From positions 1-16,281 of the forward strand of contig JAFTHD010000120.1 of the NCBI GenBank assembly GCA_017457585.1: DNA of 16,281 bases, in the 5' to 3' direction. Source of the DNA: Bacillota bacterium. Lineage in GTDB: Bacteria; Bacillota_A; Clostridia; Peptostreptococcales; Anaerovoracaceae. Within the stretch, counting starts at the first letter, position 1; every line of letters begins with the position of its first letter. Shown here piece by piece: positions 1-6,917 of this stretch. A program made the position numbers and the translations under genes. The notes under the pieces are model-generated. The model searched no databases. It saw nothing but the letters and a program-made list of their open reading frames with translations, and was not told the origin of the DNA.

Positions 1-30
1 AAGATTTTCAAGTTGTTCTCTAATTGACAT
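1..30 (-). CDS. Start of an unknown gene, cut by the window edge
   Basis: An ATG at 30-28 opens a frame reading MSIREQLENL and runs off the window. It overlaps the last codons and TAG stop of the upstream DUF5688 gene by 11 bases, as translationally coupled genes do. An SD-like GAGGG lies 9 bases upstream. Ten residues are too few to name a family. Similar openings occur in small accessory proteins of clostridial mobile elements, but that is only a hint. Confidence 0.35.
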   Translation of the reverse strand, partial: MSIREQLENL

Positions 31-856
31 ATTCCCCTACCCTCTTAACAAATCCATCTGAAAGACTGCAATGGTATACCTTCTTAGTCAGCCGCATTTC
101 CCTTTCAGGCTCAAATGCATACATGTCGAAGGCAATTTTGTTCAACACGTCATGCGGAATATGACCGTTGTCTTTGATTATGCAGGCAGTTGCCGTTGAA
201 AACGGAAGAACATAAAAATCCCCTCCGGCAAATTCACCGGCTTCTCTCACAAAGTCAAGGTAAAAAATACACCCTGCACCGATAAACGGATTCTTGCTGG
301 ATACGAGGAACATTTTACGATCCGATTCGTCCAGTTCCTTTATCTCCATAGGCCATTTATACTGTGAATTACTGATCGCATCCCTGTACAATTCATCCTC
401 ATCAATGCCAAAGGACTCCATCAGCTTCCTGGAAACAACTGCGGAAAACATTTCCCCATTTGGCTGTTGGAATTCCATTCTGTAGTACATGATCATATCA
501 TCGTATATCCTGTGGGGAATTTCATCAAATTCATCATCCCAGTTGTTCATGTTCGTAAGGTGAATCGCCAGATGTTCCTTTAAGAAATCATAGTCTTCTA
601 CCATATGCCCCAAACTTACCGGGATATTGCTTACGTTAGCCATGACCATATTTGCTACGGCAGAATACGCCTTAGGAAGTTCGTCTTCGCCATCCAACGT
701 GTCATACAAGCTATGAAGATCGAAACACATGCCTGCCTTATTGTCAGGAAACCCTGGAGTAATGACAAGTCCGTCATAAGACTTGCCGTAGGTCTTCTTC
801 GCAAACAATGTCTCAATCTTTGAGGTCTTCAAGTTTTCAGGAAGATAATCGGGCAA
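20..856 (-). CDS. DUF5688-family protein, natural 5' end lost to an amber codon
   Basis: The open part is 278 codons from a TTG at 856 to a TAG. The C-terminal half carries what I recognise as the DUF5688 pattern: a YYRM segment near residue 125, then a block (about 182-250) reading KMFLVSSKN..GAGCIFYLDFVREAGEF...FYVLPFSTATA. DUF5688 proteins are common in Clostridia, often in accessory regions; their function is unknown. No signal peptide or membrane segment is visible. The TTG has only a weak AGGA upstream. A much better start, an ATG at 898 with GGAG 8 bases ahead, lies in the same frame but is separated by a TAG at 865-863. The gene is therefore either a recent pseudogene or makes a protein shortened by about 14 residues. 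It has its own promoter and stands apart from the housekeeping operon, from which a terminator insulates it. Confidence 0.6.
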   Translation of the reverse strand: MPDYLPENLKTSKIETLFAKKTYGKSYDGLVITPGFPDNKAGMCFDLHSLYDTLDGEDELPKAYSAVANMVMANVSNIPVSLGHMVEDYDFLKEHLAIHLTNMNNWDDEFDEIPHRIYDDMIMYYRMEFQQPNGEMFSAVVSRKLMESFGIDEDELYRDAISNSQYKWPMEIKELDESDRKMFLVSSKNPFIGAGCIFYLDFVREAGEFAGGDFYVLPFSTATACIIKDNGHIPHDVLNKIAFDMYAFEPEREMRLTKKVYHCSLSDGFVKRVGEYVN

Positions 857-898
857 ATTGTCCTATACCTTATCGAGAAATTCTAAATAACTAATCAT
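857..898 (-). other. Original start and first codons of the DUF5688 gene, interrupted by TAG
   Basis: The ATG at 898-896 is preceded by AAGGAG with good spacing and starts MISYLEFLDKV, then TAG at 865-863, then DNL joining the open frame MPDYLPENLK. The reading frame is continuous apart from this one codon, so a single base change (for example CAG or AAG to TAG) explains it. Confidence 0.65.
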
Positions 899-950
899 AT
901 CCAATGCTCCTTTTTAATTAATAATCCATCGATATTCCTTTCTTTTCCAT

Positions 951-979
951 ATATTACAGTATCTGTCTTGCTTTGTCAA
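951..979 (-). promoter_or_regulatory. Sigma-A-type promoter of the DUF5688 gene
   Basis: On the minus strand a perfect -35 TTGACA (979-974) is followed after 17 bases by TAATAT (956-951). Transcription would start near 944, giving a leader of about 46 bases to the ATG at 898. The surroundings (899-1020) are AT-rich and hold nothing else I can support. Confidence 0.6.
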
Positions 980-1020
980 TATTAAAATTCCATATTTTTC
1001 ATAAAATTGATATTTCATAC

Positions 1021-1047
1021 AAAAAAAGACCGCCCTATGGCAGCCTT
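1021..1047 (-). terminator. Intrinsic terminator after the DUF2344 gene
   Basis: Reading the minus strand, a 9-bp stem with two G-U pairs (AAGGCTGCC / GGCGGTCTT, loop ATAG) runs into a stretch of seven T. It starts 16 bases after the DUF2344 stop and closes the long minus-strand cluster. Confidence 0.8.
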
Positions 1048-1063
1048 ATAAGCTTCTGTTTCT

Positions 1064-1744
1064 CTATAGCGATAATCCGCCCGCAAAAATAATCTCGTCT
1101 CTCCTTACCGCAACGTCACTCCTTTGAATGTCCAAACCTGCAAAATCGATGAATGTTTTTATCACCAGTTCAGGACTGAGATTCGACGTGCTCCCCTGAT
1201 CGAGGGTCATATGCAGCATAAGCGTTTCACCCTCACTGTCTACATCCAGCGCTCTTATCATCGGTTTGATATCAACTTCCTTCAATTCCTTTTTCTTCTT
1301 TTGCTTCTTTAACGTAATGATTTTATCCTGCTCAATATAACCTGTGAGGATATTTTTTGCAGTTTCCGGCTTCATACCATGAGCCGGAAGAAAAGCCGAA
1401 TACTTTGCAGCCTCCGTCATGGCTGACAGCGTCTTTCTCAGATGATCACCGCTAATGCATCGCTTAAGCTCTATGCCGGCAGGCATGATTGCCTTCAGCC
1501 TTGCAAGTATCTCCTCCTCGTCCATCCCTTCCACGGTTTCAAACTCTATGAACTCCCTTATACCTTCGTATCCGAGAGACAGCGGCTGTGCAAATCCCAT
1601 TTTAGGATGAGGATTAAATCCCTGAGAATAAGCGAGTCGTATATCAGCCCTCTTAAATATCCGCTTGAACATTCTCATGATATCGAGATGAGATGTGTAG
1701 CATATGGTTCCTGTCTTTGAGAACTCAACAACATATTTAGCCAT
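1064..1744 (-). CDS. DUF2344 / TIGR03936 radical-SAM-linked protein
   Basis: A 226-residue protein matching the DUF2344 (TIGR03936) family. The N-terminus has the family pattern FSKTG..CYTSHLDIMRMFKR, followed by YSQGFNPHPKMGFAQPLSLG at about residues 39-58. The exact role is unknown. The family is encoded next to, or fused to, TIGR03960 radical SAM proteins, so it probably assists that enzyme. The ATG at 1744 overlaps the last 8 bases of the radical SAM gene, which suggests translational coupling; an AGGCGG-type SD lies inside that gene's end. A lysine-rich stretch (about 145-153) separates the main body from a C-terminal segment. The stop is TAG and a terminator follows at once. In many Clostridia an RNase G gene comes next in this cluster; here it does not. 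Confidence 0.88.
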   Translation of the reverse strand: MAKYVVEFSKTGTICYTSHLDIMRMFKRIFKRADIRLAYSQGFNPHPKMGFAQPLSLGYEGIREFIEFETVEGMDEEEILARLKAIMPAGIELKRCISGDHLRKTLSAMTEAAKYSAFLPAHGMKPETAKNILTGYIEQDKIITLKKQKKKKELKEVDIKPMIRALDVDSEGETLMLHMTLDQGSTSNLSPELVIKTFIDFAGLDIQRSDVAVRRDEIIFAGGLSL

Positions 1745-3584
1745 AGTTCACCGCCTCACTTGTCCCATAAAAGCACTTCACATGCCTGTTCATACCGCAT
1801 CCTACGCAGCCCAGCCTGCAATCATGGGTAGTTGAGGCTGCTTTTGCTTTATCATTCTCCCTCTCGAGAAATTCACGTGTAATCAAAGGATCGATGATTT
1901 CCCACGGCAATACTTCTTCATAGGAACGTTCTCTGTATGCATAAAAGTCCGCCGTGATACCTGTCTCTTCCATTGCCTGTTCCCAAAGTTCGCTTCTGTG
2001 ATGCTCCGTCCACGCATCAAAACAGCATCCCAGTTCCCATGCCCTCTCAATCAGTGCTCCAACGCGCCTGTCTCCCCGGGCAATGACAGCTTCAAGAATA
2101 CTCGTATCCGTTTCGTGGTAATTAAATGTCACGCCCTTTATTCTGAGTTTTTCACTCAGATAGTTGTGCTTATCGATGAACTCTTCAGGTCTGTTCTGTG
2201 CAGCCCACTGAAAAGGCGTATGCGCTTTTGGAACGAAGTTTGATACGCTTACGGTAACCCTGAATCTTCCCCCTTTTCGTCCGCGGATTTTGTAGTTAAT
2301 ATCGAGGATGTTCCTTGCAATTTCAGCGATTCCATCCAGATCCTCATACGTTTCCCCCGGCAAACCGATCATGAAATAGAGCTTAATCGTTTCCCAGCCA
2401 AGCTCTATAGCCTGTTCAACCGCACTATAGATATCCTTCTCCGTGATGTTTTTGTTAATGATATCTCTTAGCCTCTGGCTTCCCGCTTCAGGCGCAAAAG
2501 TCAGTCCTGACTTCCTGTAACCCTGTATCTCTTCCAATACCTTAAATGAAAATGAATCAAGTCTCAGGGATGGAAGTGACAGTGAAACGTTCTGAGCCTT
2601 GCACATTCCCATAAGTTCAGTCGCGAGTTCCTCAAACTCCGAATAGTCGCTCGTCGAAAGGCTGAGAAGAGAAAGTTCCTCGTGACCGGTGTTCTTCAGC
2701 TGCTCCATTGCGAGGGATTTGATAGTGTTCTTGCCTCTTTCACGTACAGGCCTGTATATCATTCCGGCCTGGCAAAACCTGCATCCTCTCGTGCATCCTC
2801 TGAAAGTCTCCACTACGGATCTGTCATGGACAGTATCTATGAATGGGACTATGTTGTCAGTTGGAAATTCAGCCTTGTCAAGATCCTGAATCACTGCACG
2901 CCGAACCCTCGCAGGAACCCCCTCTTTCGCAGCTTTGTATGAGGATATCCGTCCATCCTCTCCATAACTCACTTCATAGAAGGAGGGCACATATACACCG
3001 TCAAGTTTAGCACATTCTGCAAGGTATTCTTCCTTTGAACCGCACCTATGCCTGATTTCTGCAACTTTTTCAAGAAGCTCTTCACCATCACCTATAAGAA
3101 AAATATCAATGAAGTCTGCTAAAGGCTCCGGATTAAACGCGCACGGTCCTCCGGCTATTACTACAGGATCATCCTCTCCTCTTTGCTCGCGTCTCACCGG
3201 AATACCACTGAGATCAAGCATGTTCAGGATGTTCGTAAATGACATCTCATATTGCAGGGTAAATCCTAATATGTCCATTTTTTTTACAGGAGTAAGCGTC
3301 TCAAGAGTGAATAGTTCTCGACCCTCCTGTCTCATGAGTTCCTCCATGTCAGGAGCCGGAGCAAACACTCTTTCGCAGTAAATATCGCTGTTGGCGTTAA
3401 GAATATGATAGAGAATCTGCAAACCCATGTAGGACATGCCGATCTCGTATGTATCCGGGAATGCAAAACCGACCCTGACCTTCACCTTGTCAGGGTCTTT
3501 AATCACACTGTTTACCTCGCCTCCGATATATCTGGCAGGCTTCTCTACTCTCTTTAATATCTTGTCAAGTTCTCTGTCTATCAT
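1737..3584 (-). CDS. TIGR03960-family B12-binding-type radical SAM protein
   Basis: A 615-residue protein. The N-terminus (about 1-170) is a cobalamin-binding-like Rossmann region with GFAFPDTYEIGMSYMG and an IGDGEE motif. The radical SAM core has the 4Fe-4S motif CTRGCRFC at C264, C268 and C271, followed by conserved NFVPKAHTPFQW near residue 450. The C-terminus has a second cysteine group in the same CX3CX2C spacing (C589, C593, C596) plus C604. The family is conserved across Clostridia but its substrate is unknown; the habitual DUF2344 neighbour and a frequent position beside ribosomal or RNase genes hint at RNA or ribosome modification (inference). The ATG at 3584 is the only start possible, because an in-frame TGA lies just upstream, yet its SD is weak. 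The gap to the HD gene is 47 bases. Confidence 0.9.
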   Translation of the reverse strand: MIDRELDKILKRVEKPARYIGGEVNSVIKDPDKVKVRVGFAFPDTYEIGMSYMGLQILYHILNANSDIYCERVFAPAPDMEELMRQEGRELFTLETLTPVKKMDILGFTLQYEMSFTNILNMLDLSGIPVRREQRGEDDPVVIAGGPCAFNPEPLADFIDIFLIGDGEELLEKVAEIRHRCGSKEEYLAECAKLDGVYVPSFYEVSYGEDGRISSYKAAKEGVPARVRRAVIQDLDKAEFPTDNIVPFIDTVHDRSVVETFRGCTRGCRFCQAGMIYRPVRERGKNTIKSLAMEQLKNTGHEELSLLSLSTSDYSEFEELATELMGMCKAQNVSLSLPSLRLDSFSFKVLEEIQGYRKSGLTFAPEAGSQRLRDIINKNITEKDIYSAVEQAIELGWETIKLYFMIGLPGETYEDLDGIAEIARNILDINYKIRGRKGGRFRVTVSVSNFVPKAHTPFQWAAQNRPEEFIDKHNYLSEKLRIKGVTFNYHETDTSILEAVIARGDRRVGALIERAWELGCCFDAWTEHHRSELWEQAMEETGITADFYAYRERSYEEVLPWEIIDPLITREFLERENDKAKAASTTHDCRLGCVGCGMNRHVKCFYGTSEAVNYG

Positions 3585-3631
3585 AACAATCTGTCAAATT
3601 GTTCGTCATCACTTCTTCATCTGGCACTTCT

Positions 3632-4186
3632 TCAGTCAACGTGGACTCCTGAAACTATGTCCTCAAGAGATTTGCCCGTAAGTTCCTCTATCTGATTGAC
3701 GAACCTGTAAACGTCTACCCTTTTCTCAAGTATAACAGCTTCTGCCTCAGGCCTTCCCATACGAATCGCCTTATCGATGATGTGCTGATATCTCCTGTTT
3801 ACTCCTACAAACCCGTGCTCTATAACGGTTCTGTCTCCCAGGCATACCATGTCCGTTTCGGTTACCTCTTCAATCTGGGAGAATGGATCGTAGTGCATGT
3901 GAACACTGATGATATCGGCCTCACCGTCGTATCCCAGTCCACGCATGATCTCTGCCCCCTCCTTCTCGTGATCCTTAGAAAGGCGTACCAGATCATGAAG
4001 CATTCCGGCGGCATAGATAAGGTCTATATCCAGGTTCTTCCCGGCATCGTTTAAGGCGCTGCCGAGTGCACAAGCTACGAGCGCTACCGCCTCACAGTGC
4101 TTGCGGATATGCTCCGGTGTTTCATACTGATCCCAAAGAGCGCGACACTGGGCATCATTCGGATGTTTTACAGGTTTCTTCTCCAT
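3632..4186 (-). CDS. HD-domain phosphohydrolase-like protein
   Basis: An HD-superfamily metal-dependent phosphohydrolase of 184 residues from the chosen start. The metal ligands are visible in order: H30 in IRKHCEAVA, the HD pair at 64-65 in AAGMLHDLVR, H73 in SKDHEKEG, further His in SVHMHYD, and a closing Asp at 118 in CLGDRT. The substrate is unknown. The usual HD gene of the obg neighbourhood is yqeK, but the YqeK hallmark around YHTTG is absent, so I do not call it yqeK. The ATG at 4186 begins one base after the obg stop, with GAGG 12 bases upstream. A longer start at 4222 would overlap obg by 35 bases and has no SD. It is probably co-transcribed with obg and the radical SAM gene. A 10-base direct repeat spans its stop codon. 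Confidence 0.8.
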   Translation of the reverse strand: MEKKPVKHPNDAQCRALWDQYETPEHIRKHCEAVALVACALGSALNDAGKNLDIDLIYAAGMLHDLVRLSKDHEKEGAEIMRGLGYDGEADIISVHMHYDPFSQIEEVTETDMVCLGDRTVIEHGFVGVNRRYQHIIDKAIRMGRPEAEAVILEKRVDVYRFVNQIEELTGKSLEDIVSGVHVD

Positions 4187-4187
4187 T

Positions 4188-5486
4188 TTAGAAATAATCC
4201 TCATCAAAATATTCAAGTTCAAAATCTTCTATCTTGATAATATCTCCGTCCTTAAGCCCCAGTTCCTTAAGTTTATCTATCGCCCCCGACTTTTCGATAT
4301 ACCTGTAAAGATATCTCATGGAACCGAAATCCTGGAAGTTTGTGGAATTGAATATTTTCAGAAGCTGCTTACCGCTGAGCTCGTATTCCCTGCCGTTAAA
4401 GGATGCATATACCGTCCTGTAATCCGGGTCGATATCATCCTTCTCAAAATCGAAGAGTTCATACTCTTCCTCCGGCTCAGGATTCTGGAGAGCCAGCTGA
4501 AGCTGATGAGCGGCCTCGCTCATGACTTCCGTTACGCCGTAGTTTATCGGCGCTGACATAGGGAACACCTTGTATCCTTTTCCCTCCACATACTCCTTAA
4601 ACTCAAGATATTCGGGAGCATCATCTCCAATGATGTCGATTTTGTTTGCAACTACGATCTGAGGTTTTTTGAGAAGTTTCGGATCGTACTGCTCCAGTTC
4701 CTTATTGATCTTATCGAAGTCCTCGATCGGGTCTCTCCCCTCGCTGCCAGATACGTCTACTATATGAATGAGCACCTTGGTTCTCTCGATATGTTTCAGG
4801 AATCTGAAGCCCAGCCCTGCGCCCTCGCTGGCGCCTTCGATGATACCTGCGATATCGGCCATAACGAAGCTGGTGTCGTAAAGCTGCACAACCCCAAGGT
4901 TCGGGTCTATGGTGGTAAAGTGATAATTGGCGATCTTCGGCTTTACGCTTGTCGCAACGCTGAGCAGGGTGGATTTACCTACGTTAGGGAATCCCACAAG
5001 ACCCACGTCCGCGATCATCTTCATTTCCAGGATGACCGTTCTCTCCTTTGCAAAGCCTCCGGCCTCCGCAAAGTTTGGCGCCTGCCTCGTGGATGTGGTG
5101 TACTTACAGTTGCCCTTGCCGCCTTTGCCGCCGCGGGCAGCCACGAAGCTCTGTCCGTGCTCCCTGAGATCACGCATTAAAAGTCCTGATTCTTCATCAA
5201 TTACCATAGTACCGACAGGAACCTTGATCACGAGGTTTTCACCGGACTTACCGTAGCGCTTTCTCTTCATGCCGTTCTGACCGTCTTCCGCCTCGTACTT
5301 CCTCTTATATCTGAAGTCCATGAGCGTTCTCAGGTTCTCGTCGGCCTCAAAAATTACGTCGCCGCCTCTTCCTCCGTCGCCGCCGTCCGGACCTCCGTCA
5401 GGAACGTAAGGATCATGTCTGAAGGTAACAGCACCGTCGCCGCCTTTTCCTGATTTAATTGTTATTCTGGCTCTGTCTACTAACAT
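4188..5486 (-). CDS. obg: Obg-family GTPase (Obg/CgtA)
   Basis: A 432-residue GTPase needed for large ribosomal subunit assembly. The glycine-rich Obg fold occupies about 1-158 (GGDGGRGGDV near 35-44). The G domain follows with G1 GFPNVGKST at 165-173, G2 TT at 191-192, G3 DIAG at 211-214, G4 NKID at 281-284 and G5 SA at 311-312. The last 90 or so residues are the OCT domain typical of Gram-positive Obg, ending in an acidic tail. Length and architecture are normal. The ATG at 5486 has AGGAGG four bases upstream. It follows rpmA, the classic order, but a hairpin with a T-rich tail lies between them and may reduce read-through. Confidence 0.97.
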   Translation of the reverse strand: MLVDRARITIKSGKGGDGAVTFRHDPYVPDGGPDGGDGGRGGDVIFEADENLRTLMDFRYKRKYEAEDGQNGMKRKRYGKSGENLVIKVPVGTMVIDEESGLLMRDLREHGQSFVAARGGKGGKGNCKYTTSTRQAPNFAEAGGFAKERTVILEMKMIADVGLVGFPNVGKSTLLSVATSVKPKIANYHFTTIDPNLGVVQLYDTSFVMADIAGIIEGASEGAGLGFRFLKHIERTKVLIHIVDVSGSEGRDPIEDFDKINKELEQYDPKLLKKPQIVVANKIDIIGDDAPEYLEFKEYVEGKGYKVFPMSAPINYGVTEVMSEAAHQLQLALQNPEPEEEYELFDFEKDDIDPDYRTVYASFNGREYELSGKQLLKIFNSTNFQDFGSMRYLYRYIEKSGAIDKLKELGLKDGDIIKIEDFELEYFDEDYF

Positions 5487-5501
5487 GAGTCCTCCTGTAT
5501 A

Positions 5502-5530
5502 GATAAAAGAAGCCCCTACGAATAGGGGCT
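5502..5530 (-). terminator. Hairpin between rpmA and obg, possible attenuator
   Basis: On the minus strand AGCCCCTA / TAGGGGCT forms a perfect 8-bp stem around a TTCG loop, followed by TCTTTTA. It begins 20 bases after the rpmA stop and ends just before the obg SD. The interrupted T run suggests partial termination or an mRNA-stabilising 3' end for rplU-rpmA rather than complete termination. Confidence 0.6.
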
Positions 5531-5549
5531 CAATTGCACTGCAATGGGT

Positions 5550-5810
5550 CTACGCTTCTTTAGTATATACGCTGACCTGCTTTCTCTTCTTGTCTTTTCT
5601 CTCGAACTTTACAGCTCCGTCTATCTTTGCAAATAAAGTATCGTCTCCGCCGATTCCTACGTTGTTACCAGGGTGGATTTTTGTTCCTCTCTGTCTAACA
5701 AGGATGCTACCGGCACTTACGAACTGACCATCGCCGATCTTGACTCCCAGACGTTTCGACTCACTGTCTCGACCGTTCTTCGAACTACCTACACCTTTCT
5801 TACTTGCCAT
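5550..5810 (-). CDS. rpmA: 50S ribosomal protein L27, short N-terminus
   Basis: An 86-residue L27 (bL27). The conserved start [21 protein letters not shown] and the [23 protein letters not shown] core are present. The N-terminus of mature L27 reaches towards the peptidyl transferase centre. In most Firmicutes L27 is made with about nine extra residues (ending LQFF or similar) that the protease Prp removes. Here the ATG directly precedes ASKKG and has a strong AAGGAGG SD, so the protein starts at what would be the mature end after Met removal. The 45-base gap to rplU leaves no room for prp, which normally sits there. It is transcribed with rplU. Confidence 0.97.
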   Translation of the reverse strand: MASKKGVGSSKNGRDSESKRLGVKIGDGQFVSAGSILVRQRGTKIHPGNNVGIGGDDTLFAKIDGAVKFERKDKKRKQVSVYTKEA

Positions 5811-5855
5811 GGATCAGACACCTCCTTGTTTATCATCAATAATGGTTATAATTTC

Positions 5856-6371
5856 TTAGTTCAGAGCAGCTTCGATTGTCTCCAAAATAGCTGCCTTAAC
5901 AGCCTTCTCATCTACTTCGATGTTGTTCTCTTTAGCGAATTCGATGAGCTCAGCCTTCTTCATTGACTTTAATGCAGGCTTCTTATCCTCTGCTGCATCA
6001 GCTTCTGCCGGTGCTTCAGGTGCTTCTGCTACAGGCTCCTCAGCCGGAACTTCTGCCTTAACGCCGCCGATAGCACTGATCTCTACCAGTGTATATGGCT
6101 GTCTGTGACCCTGCTTCTTCCTGTAGTCCTTCTTAGCCTTGTACTTGAAAATGACAACCTTCTTGCCCTTGCCTGTCTCTACTGCCGTACCTTCAACGGT
6201 AACTCCCTCAACGTAAGGAGCTCCAACCTTCACGCCAGCCTCGTCAGCCAGAACAAGCACCTTGTCAAATACGACTGTTTCGCCATCGGCTACGTTCAGC
6301 TTCTCAACCGTGATTCTATCACCGTTCTCAACCTTGTACTGCTTGCCTCCGGTCTCAATGATTGCATACAT
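5856..6371 (-). CDS. rplU: 50S ribosomal protein L21 with C-terminal extension
   Basis: The first 103 residues are a normal bL21: [20 protein letters not shown] at the start and [19 protein letters not shown] near 76-93. The family is usually 100-105 residues; this one has 171. Residues 104-132 form an Ala/Glu/Pro-rich linker, and 134-171 form a basic-to-acidic two-helix segment ([17 protein letters not shown]..) that resembles a SAP or HeH fold. Some other Firmicutes ribosomal proteins and the Rho N-terminus carry similar segments, which can bind nucleic acid. The ATG at 6371 has AGGAGGT 11 bases upstream. It is the first gene of a unit with its own promoter and leader. Confidence 0.95.
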   Translation of the reverse strand: MYAIIETGGKQYKVENGDRITVEKLNVADGETVVFDKVLVLADEAGVKVGAPYVEGVTVEGTAVETGKGKKVVIFKYKAKKDYRKKQGHRQPYTLVEISAIGGVKAEVPAEEPVAEAPEAPAEADAAEDKKPALKSMKKAELIEFAKENNIEVDEKAVKAAILETIEAALN

Positions 6372-6466
6372 TTCTTATCGTTACCTCCTCTATCCAGTCT
6401 CGCCTACGTAGGCAGGCCGACCCTGTGCCAACCTTTATAAAAGAGCCCACTTCGAGCGGCTTACAT
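6372..6466 (-). promoter_or_regulatory. Structured 5' leader of rplU (candidate L21 leader)
   Basis: The leader is about 95 bases long. Two hairpins are visible on the minus strand: 6461-6444 (AGCCGCT CGA AGTGGGCT with one bulged G) and 6413-6402 (GCCT ACGT AGGC). Low-GC Gram-positive rplU operons are known to carry an autoregulatory L21 leader (an Rfam family). Position and structure fit, but I could not compare it with that covariance model. Confidence 0.45.
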
Positions 6467-6472
6467 CAAAAT

Positions 6473-6501
6473 ATTTTACATGAATGAAATTCATTTGTAA
6501 A
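6473..6501 (-). promoter_or_regulatory. Sigma-A-type promoter of rplU-rpmA-obg
   Basis: On the minus strand TTTACA (6501-6496), a 17-base spacer and TAAAAT (6478-6473) form a good promoter. The spacer contains the perfect inverted repeat AATGAA T TTCATT (6495-6483). No terminator is seen between the LytTR gene and this promoter, so read-through from gmk-rpoZ is also possible. Confidence 0.7.
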
Positions 6502-6575
6502 GAAAAAACTTCTCTAATAATCATGTTTTTTGGCTTTTTACGGTCTGCTACAGCGCCTGTCAGTGATTTCGATCA

Positions 6576-6917
6576 TCATTCATCTTCCTCATTTCTCTTC
6601 TCAAGAAATTCACTCACCTGCTTTGCCGTTCTCGCATAGGTAGACCTTCCAAGATATATGCTGCTCTTGTCATCAAAAAGTACCCTGCTGTGCTCCATTG
6701 CTTCAACCTTATCCATGTTGATCATGTAGCTTCTGTGACATAGCAGAAACCTTTCGTCCAGGGCTTTCTCCACATCGCTCAGCTTGCCGTAAAACTCATA
6801 CAGGCCGTCGTTTGTATGAACCACAACCTTTCTTCTCATGTTCTCCATGTACACAATGGATTCTGCCGGCATGACATATATACCGAATCTACGCTTGATT
6901 ACAAAAGTCTTTTTCAT
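6576..6917 (-). CDS. Stand-alone LytTR-domain transcriptional regulator
   Basis: A 113-residue protein consisting almost only of a LytTR DNA-binding domain. Recognisable parts are AESIVYMENMRRKVVVHT near residues 18-35, the LYEFYGKLSDVEKAL segment, and FLLCHRSYMINMDKV near 58-72, the family's most conserved block. There is no receiver domain, membrane anchor or kinase neighbour, so its signal input is unknown. The ATG at 6917 has GAGGAGG 8 bases upstream; an in-frame ATG at 6965 has no SD and would add a Cys-rich leader, so I prefer 6917. The SD is fully enclosed in an 11-bp hairpin, implying regulated translation. Its place between rpoZ and rplU is unusual. The C-terminal residues are highly charged. 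Confidence 0.85.
   Translation of the reverse strand: MKKTFVIKRRFGIYVMPAESIVYMENMRRKVVVHTNDGLYEFYGKLSDVEKALDERFLLCHRSYMINMDKVEAMEHSRVLFDDKSSIYLGRSTYARTAKQVSEFLEKRNEEDE

Noticed and set aside
863..865. TAG read as an amino acid (pyrrolysine or suppression)
   Set aside because: TAG serves as the normal stop of several genes in the window and nothing nearby supports recoding.
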